Under the pieces are notes generated by a model. The model did not search any database, was not told the DNA's origin, and saw only the letters and a program-made list of their open reading frames with translations. Of a stretch of DNA of 64,000 bases, positions 34,321 to 46,900 are shown piece by piece; the first letter of the stretch is position 1, and every line of letters starts with the position of its first letter. The stretch lies in NCBI GenBank assembly GCA_036417435.1, contig CM070905.1:17089592-17153591 (forward strand), in the 5' to 3' direction. Both the position numbers and the translations under genes were made by a program. This DNA is from Inia geoffrensis (lineage: Eukaryota; Chordata; Mammalia; Artiodactyla; Iniidae).

Positions 34321-36479
34321 TATCTGTAAAGTAATGAAATTATCTGCTAGAATATTCAAGACCCCTTTCAGATTTTAACATACTTAATTCTATAAGTACT
34401 ATTTATAAATGTATGTCACCAAAGCAAATGATATGCTACAATACATAATTAAGGTGATAGTCATAGTTATTAGCAGTGCATGAATATGAGTTATCAATTT
34501 TATATTAAGAACTCAATAAATAATGTGTGATATTTTGGTATCATATAAATAAAACTAGCTTTTATCATAAATTTGATCATTTAATTCATGATTTCTAATA
34601 CTTGTATTGAAGGTCCATCAAAATGCTAATTTTGACCTAACAGTTTGGGTGAATTTATGGAAGGGACACAGTCTTATAGTTCAATTCCATATTCATTATT
34701 TAGAATTTTTTAAATCATCCAACAAATATTAATTGAGTTTCAAGCACTGTGCTAATTAAAAGTAAACAATGTTAATTATGTTTACTATATTCTTTAGTAA
34801 TCAGATTCTCAGGCGAGTGCACAAGATCCTGTGTAATGGAAGTGGAAATTTTCAGTAAAAAATGTAAAATGCAACTCTCTTATAATGCTAGTAAGTGTAT
34901 ATATGTCTCAGGAATTACCCAACATGTAAACAACAGGTGTGAGTGATAATCAAGAGGATTAAAAAAATATGGGTACAACCCCTCCAAAGAATCAACAGTA
35001 GATAGTAGACTGCAGAGATCAAATGTCTCAGCAACAAGCTCTCAGCCCCATCCACCAAGTAGACTTATTAACTGGGGACAGGCTGGTTGCTCTCTGGAAA
35101 AAAAAGTTGTCATAGAGGTAAGTAAGGGAGCACCTTATATACTTTTCACTTCTTCAATTCAGCCCGGAAAGAATTTGGGATTAGCTAATTCATTATGCCT
35201 TCAGAAAAAAGAAACATCCTCCAAATTAAAAGGAAATCTATCTTCCTTAGTCTATCTCTTCCTTGGGACTTTAATCTTAATGGAAAACACTGGTAAATTA
35301 TCTCTTTCTCCATGGCCAGTCCTTTATGTAAGATTTTTCTCAGAATTTGTTTTTAATTATGGCTCATTTTTAAACTTAATTTTGCACAAATATCAACTGC
35401 TCCATCAACTGAGGAAAAATGTCTTATGAAGTATTATTATGAAGTATGAAGTATTATTTATCTTAGGCAGTGAGATGTAGCGCTATTGTTTCAGACAATA
35501 GTTCTCTTTTTGAACCCATTTAAGCCAGCTCAGCTGTGAGATGTTCATTACTCTAGTGAAAGAAAGAAAGGAAGAAAAGATGGAAAGGAGGAAAAGAGAG
35601 AGAGAGAGAGAATGTAGAGAAGGGAGAGAGAGGTGAGAGGGATGGAGAAATGAACAGATAAACTCAACTTCAGTCAGTACTGTCAAAAAACTGGAGTGTT
35701 CCTGTATATCCACAGATCAGATATTTATTCCCAATACACACCAATTTTTTTCTTTCCCCAGATTATAGAATAATCATGCTTTAGTTCAAATCCTCAACAA
35801 GACCACAGGAAAACTAGAGGAGGCTGTGTATTTGGAAGTCAGTATCTTCAGAGAATGCGCCTCTTCCTACATTTTATCAGTCTGTTGCTAGAATAAAAAA
35901 ACTTAAAGCTGCTTACAAGTGGCTAACAAGTTCTATAATCAAGGCTTATTAAGGAAATATGAAGTATATTACTGAAAGAATAGGAAAGTTCATTCTAACA
36001 GAAAACGTGCTACTTGGTGAGCTACAAGATTATGAATCCTTAGGGAAATTTTAGAGAGGAGTCACTTGGCCTAATGCATCCACATTTAAGCAGAAGTGCA
36101 AATAAAGGTTCACATAGCAACTAAATCTGTTAATTATGCTGATATGTAGAGAAGAGGTTGAGGCAACAAAATTATCATTTCAGGTGTGGATACTACTGAA
36201 TACCCACTACAAAGCTTTAGAATGAAGTTTGGTGTGAACATGAATCCCATTACATCAAATCCCACTGACCAAGGCTTTCAGAAAAATAAGTAAACCATTC
36301 CAAACACTAGAAAGAGGTAATGCATTTTATTTCCTTTGATCTCAGCTTATATTTATTTATGCACAAGAGAGTACACATTTAATGTAGTCTAAACACATGA
36401 CTCAAAATGTCAGATAACATGGAAGGTAAGGGAAAGCAGATCTAAAAGAAAACACTGAAAAAGGCCACCTCGTCTCTTC
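34321..36479. other. Unassigned sequence with a GA-rich tract
   Basis: I see no gene. A purine tract (AAAGAAAGGAAG into GAGAGAGAGAGA) lies at about 35560-35640, and a short direct repeat of ATGAAGTATT lies at about 35426-35452. The 84-residue frame at 35175-35429 has no domain. Confidence 0.55.
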
Positions 36480-37070
36480 AGTGAATCTTATTGGCATTTA
36501 GAACTGCGCCGTAATGACCACTTTTTGGGTTTGCTCAGAACCCCTTCCTCCTCTTTTTCTAAGTGTACCCCACTTTTCCTTATTACACCACCCCTCTTCC
36601 ACCCCATGTGCTCACTGTGGGACATTGTCAGTCTTGATGTCCAGCCCCACCTGCCAAAGGAGTGAAGTTATCACTTAGGTCAACCAATTGGAGAACATTA
36701 TTTTCCTTACTATAATAATTTGTTCAGGGATGGACATATGATGCCAACATCACCAACTAAGTCACTGTTGAGACTGGATGCTGAGGCAAACAGGCTCTCT
36801 TAGCGGAGGGGAGTCACAAGCGAAGAGTGTATACTTTGGGTTACCACTGTCCATATTTCCTAACATGTGGGTAGAGCCTGTATGAAAAAGAAGCCACACA
36901 CCAAAAGGGCAGAACCATGAAACAGAGGTTAAAATAGAAATGTGAGGATATTATTCCAGCCCCTGGATCCACGTGTGCCCCAAACTATCCAGACTTCCCT
37001 GTAACACGAACCAGTACATTCCTCTTTTTAACTTGTTTGTGATGAATTTCTGTCACCTGCACCCGAACAG
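36480..37070 (+). mobile_element. Possible old LTR-like repeat
   Basis: A run of phrases resembles a known old LTR group: GTTCAGGGATGGACATATGA, ATGTGGGTAGAGCCTGTATG with AAAAAGAAGCC, CCAGCCCCTGGATCCACGTG and a GATGAATTTCTGTCACCTGC end. I am confident it is repeat-derived but not of the family name; an ERVL-type LTR is the guess. Confidence 0.42.
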
Positions 37071-37071
37071 T

Positions 37072-37119
37072 ATTGTTATATTGTTTGTGCTATATTGTTA
37101 ACACAAACAGTATAACAAT
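37072..37119. repeat. Long imperfect inverted repeat (hairpin)
   Basis: The 18-base left arm ATTGTTATATTGTTTGTG (37072-37089) and the right arm CACAAACAGTATAACAAT (37102-37119) are complementary at 17 of 18 positions around a 12-base loop. The left-arm text TATTGTTATATTGTT recurs directly after it at about 37121-37135. Confidence 0.9.
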
Positions 37120-37135
37120 ATATTGTTATATTGTT

Positions 37136-38484
37136 GACCAATATAACACAAACATGTGTCCGTGGTTATGAGCACATAACACAAAGTGTCAAATCAGAAG
37201 ACTACACACTGGAAAGCTAGAAAGACTCAGACTTCACTCCAGTAAAAAAAATTTTTAATTAAAAATTAATAAAAGAAAGACTCAGACAATGATTTCCCAG
37301 TTTCTATAATAAATGCTATAGGAAAAAAAAGTGATTGAAAACCTGAACTCAAACTCCATCTGATTTGACCTATCTAGTATCATAACATCACACTGTGTTT
37401 GAGACTGTAGATTTAGTATTATGACAATCGTAATGAAGCTTAGCAAACAGCACTTTCTGAGTCCTTATGACCATGATGACACCCTCTAGAGATAGTTTTC
37501 TTTTCCTTTCCCATAACCGCAGACGGCGTCCATGGCCCCTGCCAGTCTTCTCCCAAAAAGAAGCTTAATGTTTTTTGTAACTGGAAGTAGAGCGATAACG
37601 TGGATAAAATGGAGCTATTTACTGAAAAACAAGGATTTCAGAGCATAAGATTTACTTAGGGTAGGTCAACAGATAGGTGAACAGTGCTTCCCTCCCTCAT
37701 GCAGAACACAGCCCATGTAAGAACTGCGTGAGTTGTAACACCTGCTTCCTTTCCTTCAGGATCCTGGAAACATACCTCTGTCACTTAAGTTACCGACTTT
37801 CTCTATGCAGCGAGGAGGATATGGTAGAAGCCCAGATATGACCAAAAGCGTTGTGAAAAAATCCTCAAATGGCACATATCCCAATGAGGCACATGTTTCT
37901 GTCCTAAATTCAGCTCCATGTCTCTCACACATAGCCTTAACTTAGCTGATGATTTTATGGCCTGGTACTAGTCATCTTGAATCCAACAAAATGAAGGTCA
38001 GCATTTTGACCCTCTGAATCAGACTAATTCCATAGAGTAAGTATGCAAATTACTTTAGAACCAAGCCACCCTTCTTAAACAAAGTTTACCTTTTCTATCC
38101 AATTCTGAAGGATTCAAAAGGAAATTTGCTCCACGTCCTACCTAATAATGCCTGATTTCCCTTAACTGAGAGCCCATTAGAGGCTTCTATCCAGTTGCGT
38201 AGAGCTGAGAAAGCTGGAAAAGCAGAGGGAAGAACTGAACCACAGCTTCCAAGTTGTGAGAAAGCTGGGGAGCACCTCATAACTAAGCCAGAGCAATGCA
38301 TTTCATCTGTTTGTCCCTCTTTTTAAGCCAAGCTTCCAATGACATACACATCCCAGAAAATGGAGAAGACAAGCATTGCAGAGTGGTTAAAACAATCCCC
38401 TGTCCTACAGAATCTTCAAGGAGAAATTGCCACTGAAATTTTATTGGCACCTTTCTTGTGGCCATTTTATACCACGGGCTATAA
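37136..38484. other. Unassigned non-coding sequence
   Basis: I see no gene or named element. The frames at 38095-38495 on minus lack domains. Confidence 0.55.
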
Positions 38485-38960
38485 AAATGTATCATTCCCT
38501 TAGACCCAAAAATTCCACTCCTGAGAATTTTTCCTAAGGAAGTAATTCAACAGAAGGAAAAACTAAGTATACAATAATGTTATTTGCAGCTCCATCTAAA
38601 ATAGTAAAGCATCAGAAGCAATCTTAATGTATAATAATAAGGAATGTTTAAATAAATTATTGTGTATAAATCAATGGAATATTACACAGCCATAAAATTA
38701 TGATTATACTGTCTTAATATAATATTCAGTGAAAACCTATAAAATGATACATTCGTTATTATGATTACAATTATGAAAACTAAAAATGCATATAGATGAA
38801 CATTAGGATGGAGTGCAAAAAATGAAAGTAATCATGTTAGGATTGTGAGGTCATTGGTGATCTTTCTTTTGTCATAATTAATTTCCATTATTATAAGTCA
38901 ACAGCAGCAATGACAAGAACCTGCCTTCTCCTTTAGGGGAGAAAAGTCAACCACAGTCAT
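38485..38960 (+). mobile_element. Old L1ME/L1MC-like 3' end
   Basis: Sense-strand phrases of an old L1 3' end appear in order: AAAAATTCCACTCCTGAGAA, TTTGCAGCTCCATCTAAAAT, ATCAATGGAATATTACACAG with CCATAAAATTATG, and AATATTCAGTGAAAACCTAT. It is diverged and has no frame. Confidence 0.62.
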
Positions 38961-40599
38961 CCGTTCACTCCCTAAAGAGACTCATCCTCAGCAGCTTCCA
39001 TGTGCCAGAATTCATTCAGAATTAGGGATACATTCACCTAAAGTCAAGTATGCTCTGGCCAACATTCTTCCCCTTGTTCCATGGGATTAGAAAGTATTAG
39101 AGGGCTTTCTCGCTTTCTATTTCTGTAATAACCATATTTCATCCAAATGGTATACCCATTTCCCCTCACATATTCAATATCTCTGAAATTGAGATGCATT
39201 TTCTAATTGATGGCATCTTAAAATTGCTGTCCCCCAGGTGGCAGTTGTGATGAAGTTATAACTACCTGCCCATGTGCAAACTTGGTCATAGATCTTCATA
39301 ACTCACTTTAGCTGAGTTATTTGCATTGTAGGTAGTAGAAATAATGAGTTTCATTACTGTCTTTTAAAATTTGGACTATTATTTGGCATTAAATAAAAAG
39401 TGATTATACATGTGGAAAGACATGGATACTGAGCAACAGGGTATAAATAGAGCAAAGATCTTTGTTACAGGAGTGACTGTAATTCCACATCTTCCTGCAA
39501 TAACAATCAATTTATCGTACTTGTATATTCCTTATTATACATGTATAAATATGGTAAATAATAAAAGAAAGTTCTAACTCTATATAAGTCTAAAACAGTC
39601 TCTTGATAATGTAAAATAAAAATTTTAAGATGTAAGAAACATGGTGTCATAGTTTAATTGAGAAGCATTATTTTCAGTGTTATATTAAATGATGATACTA
39701 CCTAAAAAGTCAATTGCTAGCACAGATTCAATAAATTCAGTAACAGACAGCACTACCCACTGATGCCGACTTCCTTTTGTTTTTAACTATTTCTCCTTCC
39801 TCCTAGGCGATATACAGGATTTCCACAATTTTCCATACTTCTGATCCATGCTGGAGAACTTAAGTGCCAATATGGTATGAAGAAACCAAGATTCTGAAGA
39901 AAGTTCCATACCCTAACCTATACTGAGGTTAGTGCTTCTAATTGTTCAAAGGAAGGCAAGGGGAGACAACAACAGCTTGAGGATTGATGTCCAAGCTGGA
40001 GAGTATTGAGTCTGTCAGTAAGGGGCTTTTTGTTTGGTGTTTGGTTTGTTTGCTTTTGGAGCACTCCCGGTCAACAGCGCACTTTTCCACTGGTAACTTG
40101 AGTACCTTATTCACATTTATGACCTTAATGCTTGAGGGGGAAGAAATGAACATGCTCTCCTCCTCACCTTGTCTTTAAAATTCCCCTGTTGTTGACAGTT
40201 TACTCCCACGAGAGGGCAAAGAATGAGGGTTGGGGGGTCTTTGTCACTTCATTCCAACAAATGCCCTCTCTCAACTGTTTCTGCTGTTAGGGATTTTTAA
40301 ATTGTGATGCGGCTGCCTCCATGAAAATATGCTCTAGAACCTAAGCCCTATTCTCCTTTTACTTTTCTTTAACTTTCATAAAGATGACATTTCTGCAGAA
40401 GATAAAGCAGTCTCAAGTACCCTCACATTAAGTCACACTCATATGTGTCAAAAAACTGGAACAAGAGAATGTGAAAACAAGAAGCATTTCCTTTTAGTCT
40501 TTTTGGTTAATGCCCTAATACTACATTACCTACCAGCAAAGGGTTCTCATAACCTACTGGAAATTACCGTGAGCCAGAAGCAGAAAGGTGCACTGTGTC
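38961..40599. other. Unassigned non-coding sequence
   Basis: AT-rich, with no supported gene or repeat. Confidence 0.55.
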
Positions 40600-40801
40600 A
40601 CCTTTCCTCCAAAATGTACTTACTGTTTCCTCACCTCATCTTCAAACACTCTTCCAAATCTAACCTGTCCTTGAGAGGGTTGGGCAGGTGTCATCCTTGA
40701 GGTGCTACTTTGCCTTCACACAAGCAAACCTGGTACAGGCATCCATCATGTCTCTATTTAAATGTCCCCTTCTCAGAGAGTCCTTCCCTGAAAAAGAGTG
40801 T

Positions 40802-40844
<43 letters not shown>

Positions 40845-41096
40845 AACCCATGCATGTTCTTGTGTTTCTTTTCCTCTTCATCCTTACTCTGCTTTATTTT
40901 TAACATAGCACATGTCACCACCTGATATTTTATTTATTGTCTGCTTCCCTCAACTAGAATAGAAACCCTAAAAGAGCATGGATTCTGTATGTTCTGTTCA
41001 CTGCTATGCCCCAGGTTCTATTATACCTGTCAGGTAATAGTATGCAACCAATAGGAGGTACTCAATAAAATTGTTAAGTGAATGAACAAATGAATG
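40600..41096 (+). mobile_element. LINE-2 3' part, with CA microsatellite
   Basis: L2 phrases: AATGTCCCCTTCTCAGAGAG with TCCTTCCCTGA, then CTGCTTTATTTTTAACATAG with CACATGTCACC, CAACTAGAATAGAAACCCTA and GAGGTACTCAATAAAATTGT with TAAGTGAATGAAC. A (CA)20 tract interrupts it. The coding frame is lost. Confidence 0.7.
40803..40842. repeat. (CA)20 microsatellite
   Basis: Forty uninterrupted bases of CA dinucleotides inside the L2 fragment. A perfect tract of this length is usually polymorphic in mammals. Confidence 0.98.
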
Positions 41097-41499
41097 ATAC
41101 AACTCAGCTTTGGCATCTATGAAATGAAAGAGTTTCAGTAAATGACCTATGAGTTTTCTTTCAAATACAACATCCTGAAATTTTAATCTGTTGTTGGATT
41201 ATTCAACTGATATTTAAATGATCTATTAGGTTACTTCAAAACAGGATCTAAGTTTTACACTTCTCAAGGGTGTCTTCTGTTTTGAAGTATCTACCATAGA
41301 ATCTATATGTGCTACCAAAAAATGGTAACAATTAATCTGTCATAAATCAGTCAATGTGGGAAAAGATGAAAGATTAATCTTCATTTTTTTCCTAACCTCT
41401 AACTTTTCTAACTTCAAATCTAACTTCTGCTGATCATGCAATCATCAATAGCAAAAAAGAATATTAGCTAATATTGATTAAACACTAAGTATAAGAAAT

Positions 41500-41640
41500 A
41501 TTTAATTCTTGAAACCACCCTATGAGATACATACCACTATTGATCCCATTTTACTTTTTACATATTAACAAACAGAGCCAAAAATTGGTAGAGCAAGGCT
41601 TGAATGCATGACTCTGTGACTCTAAAGTTGGTTTCTTAAC
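41500..41640 (-). mobile_element. MIR SINE, diverged
   Basis: On +, the antisense core is seen: ACCACCCTATGAGATACATA, CCCATTTTACTTTTTACATA and AGCAAGGCTTGAATGCATGA with CTCTGTGACTC. No TSD. Confidence 0.5.
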
Positions 41641-42660
41641 ATTATTCTTTGGACCTGGGATTCCATTCATTCTTCTCCTTATTCTGAATTCTAGCTAGAA
41701 ACACCCGTTACAATTTTTCACAAGAGCATATAGCATAGGTATTTTTAGTACTTTTTTCCTTCTCTCTTCACTAATTTTCTCTTTCCACCCCACTCCACAG
41801 TAGTAGGCTTTAGTTTTCTGGAAGAGGTTCAGAAGCCTTGTGTCAAGCACTAGCCAGGCCAAGCGAGGAGAGACTCTTAACGGAAAGAAATGATATTAGA
41901 AAAGGGAAAGAAGAAATGCGTTGGTGTTACAATTGATCACAGACAAGCGAACATACACTGCTCTTCACCCTGTGGTGCCTGCAACTGATGAGGCTCAGGT
42001 GAACACAGGAATGAAATTGGTTCAACTCTTCCATAGCAGTTTGCCTTAAATCTTGATTTGATGAAGAATCCAAATGAGAGTTTAGCAGGAACTGGGACTT
42101 GGGGATATATGCACGCCATACACTGCAGCACCGGGCACTGCTTCCCTCTGCCTTTGCCTATCACCTGGCCCACACCATACATCCTGGTGATCAGTGCCTT
42201 GGTCAAATCTCTCCCTTTTCTCCTTTTGCTGTTCCCACTTTGCCATCATTCTGGCTTTTCCTCAAAGAGCTTGTGTGGATGTCCATAGAATAATTATATT
42301 TGCATTTTGGGAGGCATTTCTGGCAGCAGTGAGGAGCATATACTGAAATAAAATAAACTTTAAGGCAGGGGTTCCAGTTAGGAAGATAAGAGGCAGTTTC
42401 AATAAAAAGCAGGGCTGCACTTGATCGAGAGCAGTGGCAGTAGAGAGTGGGTTCCGTTTCAGGATGCGATCAGCAGAATAGACACTGCCTCCAGTTAAGG
42501 GCTCTCAGGTAACTGGGCAGCAGCACAGTGGTCTGACACAGCCTCATTCTGAACCTGGACGCTGTCACAAGTGGAGGTTACCTCTCATTCATCATCCTTC
42601 TGTACACCTGCTCCCTTCCATCCTCACACACATGTTCATTGAGTCTTACTCCTCACTCAG
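41641..42660. other. Unassigned non-coding sequence
   Basis: I see no supported gene. Several overlapping small frames on both strands around 41937-42293 share no domain features. Confidence 0.55.
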
Positions 42661-42670
42661 CTCCCTCATC

Positions 42671-42835
42671 CCTTTTTTTTTTTTTTTTTTGCGGTACGCG
42701 TGCCTCTCACCGTTGCGGAGCACAGGCTCCGGACGCGCAGGCTCAGCGGCCATGGGTCACGGCGGACCGGGGCACGAACCCGTTTCCCTTGCATCAGCAG
42801 GCGGACTCTCAACCACTGCGCCACCAGGGAAGCCC
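42671..42835 (-). mobile_element. CHR-type SINE, short form
   Basis: On the minus strand the element starts GGGCTTCCCTGGTGGCGCAG and has a B box close to consensus, the CGGAGCCTGTGCTCCGCAAC body and an A tail (T on +) of about 18 bases. The TSD CTCCCTCATC lies at 42661-42670 and 42836-42845. Confidence 0.95.
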
Positions 42836-42845
42836 CTCCCTCATC

Positions 42846-43274
42846 GCTTTTAAACTCACCTTTACACCGGCCTTCAAGCCATTATGGGGCATCTTGAGTG
42901 CAGCAGGGACAAATAATGAAGAGTTCTGCCAGGGTGTATAATCTACAATTCAGATGAATTTAAAAGATGATCACTTTGCATATTGAGTTCCTTGAATTTA
43001 TTTAAACCTTGCTCTGAATATAACTACTTAAAAATCGACATCAATGTTAGTAATCACAGACTCATGAACACATATGAATTTATTAGGAACAGGTTTTTAC
43101 TGAAAACTTTATTGTCATTGAACATTAAGTGCTTATTTTATGTGCACTCTTGCTTGGTTCAAGCAGGAATACCAGTCTTAACTCCTCACCGCGCGTGGGG
43201 AGGTAGCTAATGGAAAATGGAAATACAAGCATTGTTTCTCCACAAGTTCAGTTCTACAGGAGACACGACAGATT
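42846..43274. other. Unassigned non-coding sequence
   Basis: Spacer between two SINEs. No gene or repeat seen. Confidence 0.5.
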
Positions 43275-43293
43275 AAAAAAAAGATTCTTGATG

Positions 43294-43496
43294 TGATGTG
43301 GGCTTCCATGGCGGCGCAGTGGTTGGGAGTCCGCCTGCCGATGCATGGGGGGCGCGGGTTCGTGCCCCCGTCCGGGGGGATCCCGCGTTCCGCGGAGTGG
43401 CTGGGCCCGTGGGCCGTGGCTGCTGGGCCTGCGCGTCCGGAGCCTGTGCTCCTCAGCGGGACGGGCCACAGCGGTGAGAGGCCCACGTACCGCCAA
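43294..43496 (+). mobile_element. CHR-type SINE, short form, 19-bp TSD
   Basis: A box GGCGGCGCAGTGG, B box GGGTTCGTGCCC, many intact CpGs and an A tail. A perfect 19-bp TSD (A8 followed by GATTCTTGATG) lies at 43275-43293 and 43497-43515. The nicked strand reads TTTT/AATC. The retained CpGs and perfect TSD point to a relatively recent insertion. Confidence 0.95.
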
Positions 43497-43515
43497 AAAA
43501 AAAAGATTCTTGATG

Positions 43516-43955
43516 AAATAAATGTAGGAAATGTTGCATACCCTCATCCTTTCTTGAAGCATCTTTGATGTTCACATTACCATCTCAAAGGCTCTGGGAA
43601 GTCCCATATTAAATAAAACTATTTAACAGGGCATTTCCCAAACACTGCAGCTATTAAAGCACCATATAAACTTCGGAAATCTATTTAGTCTGACTGTGCT
43701 TCACTGCTTCTCCGTGGTGGTAGAAGTATTGGGCCTTACTTCCTACCACAAATGCTAGAAAGAACTGTTGAGCACAATTAAGAGTCACTTAGCAAATGGA
43801 AAGTTGCTGTCCCCTGAAAACATGGGGAGGGTCAAGTTTGTGCCAAATATAGACTATTGTTCCATTGTTCCATGGCCCTCCTTTCCCAAAATGTGCCAGT
43901 GTCGCCTCTTGCATTGAAAGGATGAAAGCACAGAGTAAACTTAAGAGGGAAAAAC

Positions 43956-43992
<37 letters not shown>

Positions 43993-46900
43993 AGAGATGG
44001 AGACAGAGACAGAGCTAGATCTCCCCCAGAATGAGCTTTCCTGTGAGACTAATGGGGCTTTCACCTTACAGGGCCCTGAGAGAAGACCTAGCCACATATC
44101 ATCACATATTTTCATAAAATTTGCAAATGAGAGATCTTTAAACTGCAATGCTTTAGATGACAGTCTTTTTCCACTCTGATTTCCCATCTGTTACATTTTC
44201 CCCTGTGTTGGATGATTTTGGTGTAATTGTGAATCACTTTGGGTTTTGGCTAAGAAGTTGAGTTAGGGACACACTGAGTTGAGTTTAATAGTTCCTGTTT
44301 ATATCACTTCCAGTCATTTCTGTTAAGTTGTGAGCAGCCATCCCAGTGTGGAAATGACCTCCAAAAATACTCCTACAGTCAACTACACCAACCTACTGGG
44401 CATCATGATCTGAAATGCATGACAAGAAGTTAAGCCATGATGTTAGCATGTCCTATGGTTGACCCAGCACCAGAACTGTTGGGTTGTGAAAGGGAAACAA
44501 GGTTTGAAATGTAGGAAGTCAAAAGCTAATTTGTATGATATTTTACACAAAAGATTCCATTCTTATTAATGCATGATCAAAACTGAAGTCTTCTCCTGTC
44601 AAAGGTATACTTGGTTATGCAGCACACACAAATATAAACGCACCATATATTTTTCCCTTTTTTGATGAGAATATTTTTAAATGGAATTTACCAGAATGTC
44701 TGTGTTTGCAGGGCACAAACCTGCAGCTGTTACATGTTTTATGCATCCCAAGATATTAGATTATATCTTAGAGTCTCTCTCACATATTGTCCTGATAAAC
44801 TCTAGTGGTTCCAGATGAAATAGTATAAATATTGTCACTAACACAGTGAAATAGAAATAGAAACAAGTGCAAATATTCACTAATAAGTCATGGTATGTGA
44901 TATAAGATTCATTTAACTACAACACTTTTAGCTCAGTACAATAGAGCATTAATTTAAAATGTATTGAACTACTCTTGTTTGTACTTTAATTTCAGATTCA
45001 TTTTATATTTTTTCAGAATTATAGATAATGACAAAATTCAAGAGTGATTTTAATAAAGAAGCCAAATGTAAACTAAAAGAGAATACTGGCTGAAGTTTCA
45101 ATATCACCAAAATTCTTATTATATCATGATGGAAACTATAACTTGTGGATCAATATCACTAACATGAAGAAAAAAATTCCACCAGGACAGTCTCAAACCA
45201 GAAATATGAATGTTATAGAACAGAAAAACACAGTCTGCATTGCTTAATGAATGTTGTCAGATCAAATAATATTTCAGATTAGAAACCTGCCTAAGAAAAC
45301 TTCAAATGTCTAAAATCATAAAGTTCGTATACAAAGCAAAGTTTAAAGGGGATTTCCCTAATTTGACAAAAATCCTAAACATTTGCAAACAGCATCAAGA
45401 AAGAGTTTAAACTGAAATAAATGTTTCTAAACTACCAGTAATACAAAGCAATTTTGAGTCAGTATGCTAAGGGAAAAACTATTACCGTTCTACTCGCTAC
45501 AAAAAATGATATTTAAAAATCTATTAACATTTGAAGAAAGAGAACGCAACCAAAAAATGTAACAATTATAAAAGTGCATCCGGAAGTTAATTAATAAAAA
45601 TAGTGTTCTTTTTTAGGATTTTGTGATGATTTGGGATTTTGTGATGCATTTTAAAATGCATAACTTTTGATTTCTCAGTCTAAATAAATATCTATTTTCA
45701 TACCTAATTTAAAGTTGCATTTGTAACTTTGTATTCGTTTTCTTAAAGAAAGCTCTCCAAATCATTAAAGCCTCAGACCCCATACAACCTGGACTTGTTT
45801 CTGATCCATCCTTTCATAGACTTTAGTGTGTGGATTCATTCAAACAGACTGACATGAGGATTATTTGATAAAATTTCACATTGACTCAACTCATACTGAA
45901 TTTCATCAAAATGTATCCCACACCTAGACCTCCTAAGATAAGCTTCTCTGAGCCCAAATAGTATCTTGATGTTGAAACAATTTCCTAATGTGAAAAATAA
46001 ACAATAGTAGGAGGAAATACTGCTTTCTATTCTGGAAGCTTCAAGTTCAGTCTATTGGGAATGATTCCACAGCATGATTTTGACATCAGATTTCTGAAGA
46101 TATATTTTAAAAGTGAAGTACATCTAAATATGATCTATTGGTTATAGAAGCCAGTTTCATGAACAAAGACTCAAGTACTTACTCATGATGACGTTCCTAA
46201 ACAAGGTGATGTAAAACTGCCCTGTGTCCTGTCGCTATGATGCCACAAATGGACTAACAAAGGAGGTTGAAGACATGACAATTCATCATGGGTCTTTTCC
46301 TGCTTAGAGAAACACTGCAGACTGAGAGAAGTCCCTGGAATATACTTCCCTCCCTCATTACCACCCTCTCCGTACAGAGATCAATAACCCACATTCTGTG
46401 CGACATTAAATAAAGTATGTGGAGTTTGGGGGATATAGAAAATCTTTCCTAGGGACTCCAATAAGTTCTAAACGGTCTTGGCTGTGACTCAGAAAAATTT
46501 AATTGCTTGCTTTCTTAGCTCTCCCCAATCTCTTCTTCACCATAACAAAGAAAATTAAGGAAAAAGGGGGCGGGAAAAAGTAGCAGCAAACTAAATACCC
46601 AGCAGTTCAGTAGGGATAAAAGAATAGATAGGGTAAAATATATCAAACTAAGATTAAGACTCTTATGTTTCCAAACAGGCATCCTCCTTGAGGGCTTAAC
46701 AATTCATTAAAAATAGGTACACACATCCCATCTGCAAGAGTTAGTCTTCATAATTAGCTTGCAGTACAGGCCACACTCACAGAGAGCTATTAAAAGAGAT
46801 GACGACTCAGCAATGCCTTGGTAACACTTCTGTATTTTATTGCTATGTTGATAAGCAATTGAAATGGCTGTAATTAAAGTGACCTGTAATGCTACTTTTA

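Noticed and set aside
43789..44187. 132-residue minus frame rich in Ser and Leu
   Set aside because: The composition is caused by the GA microsatellite read as TC codons.
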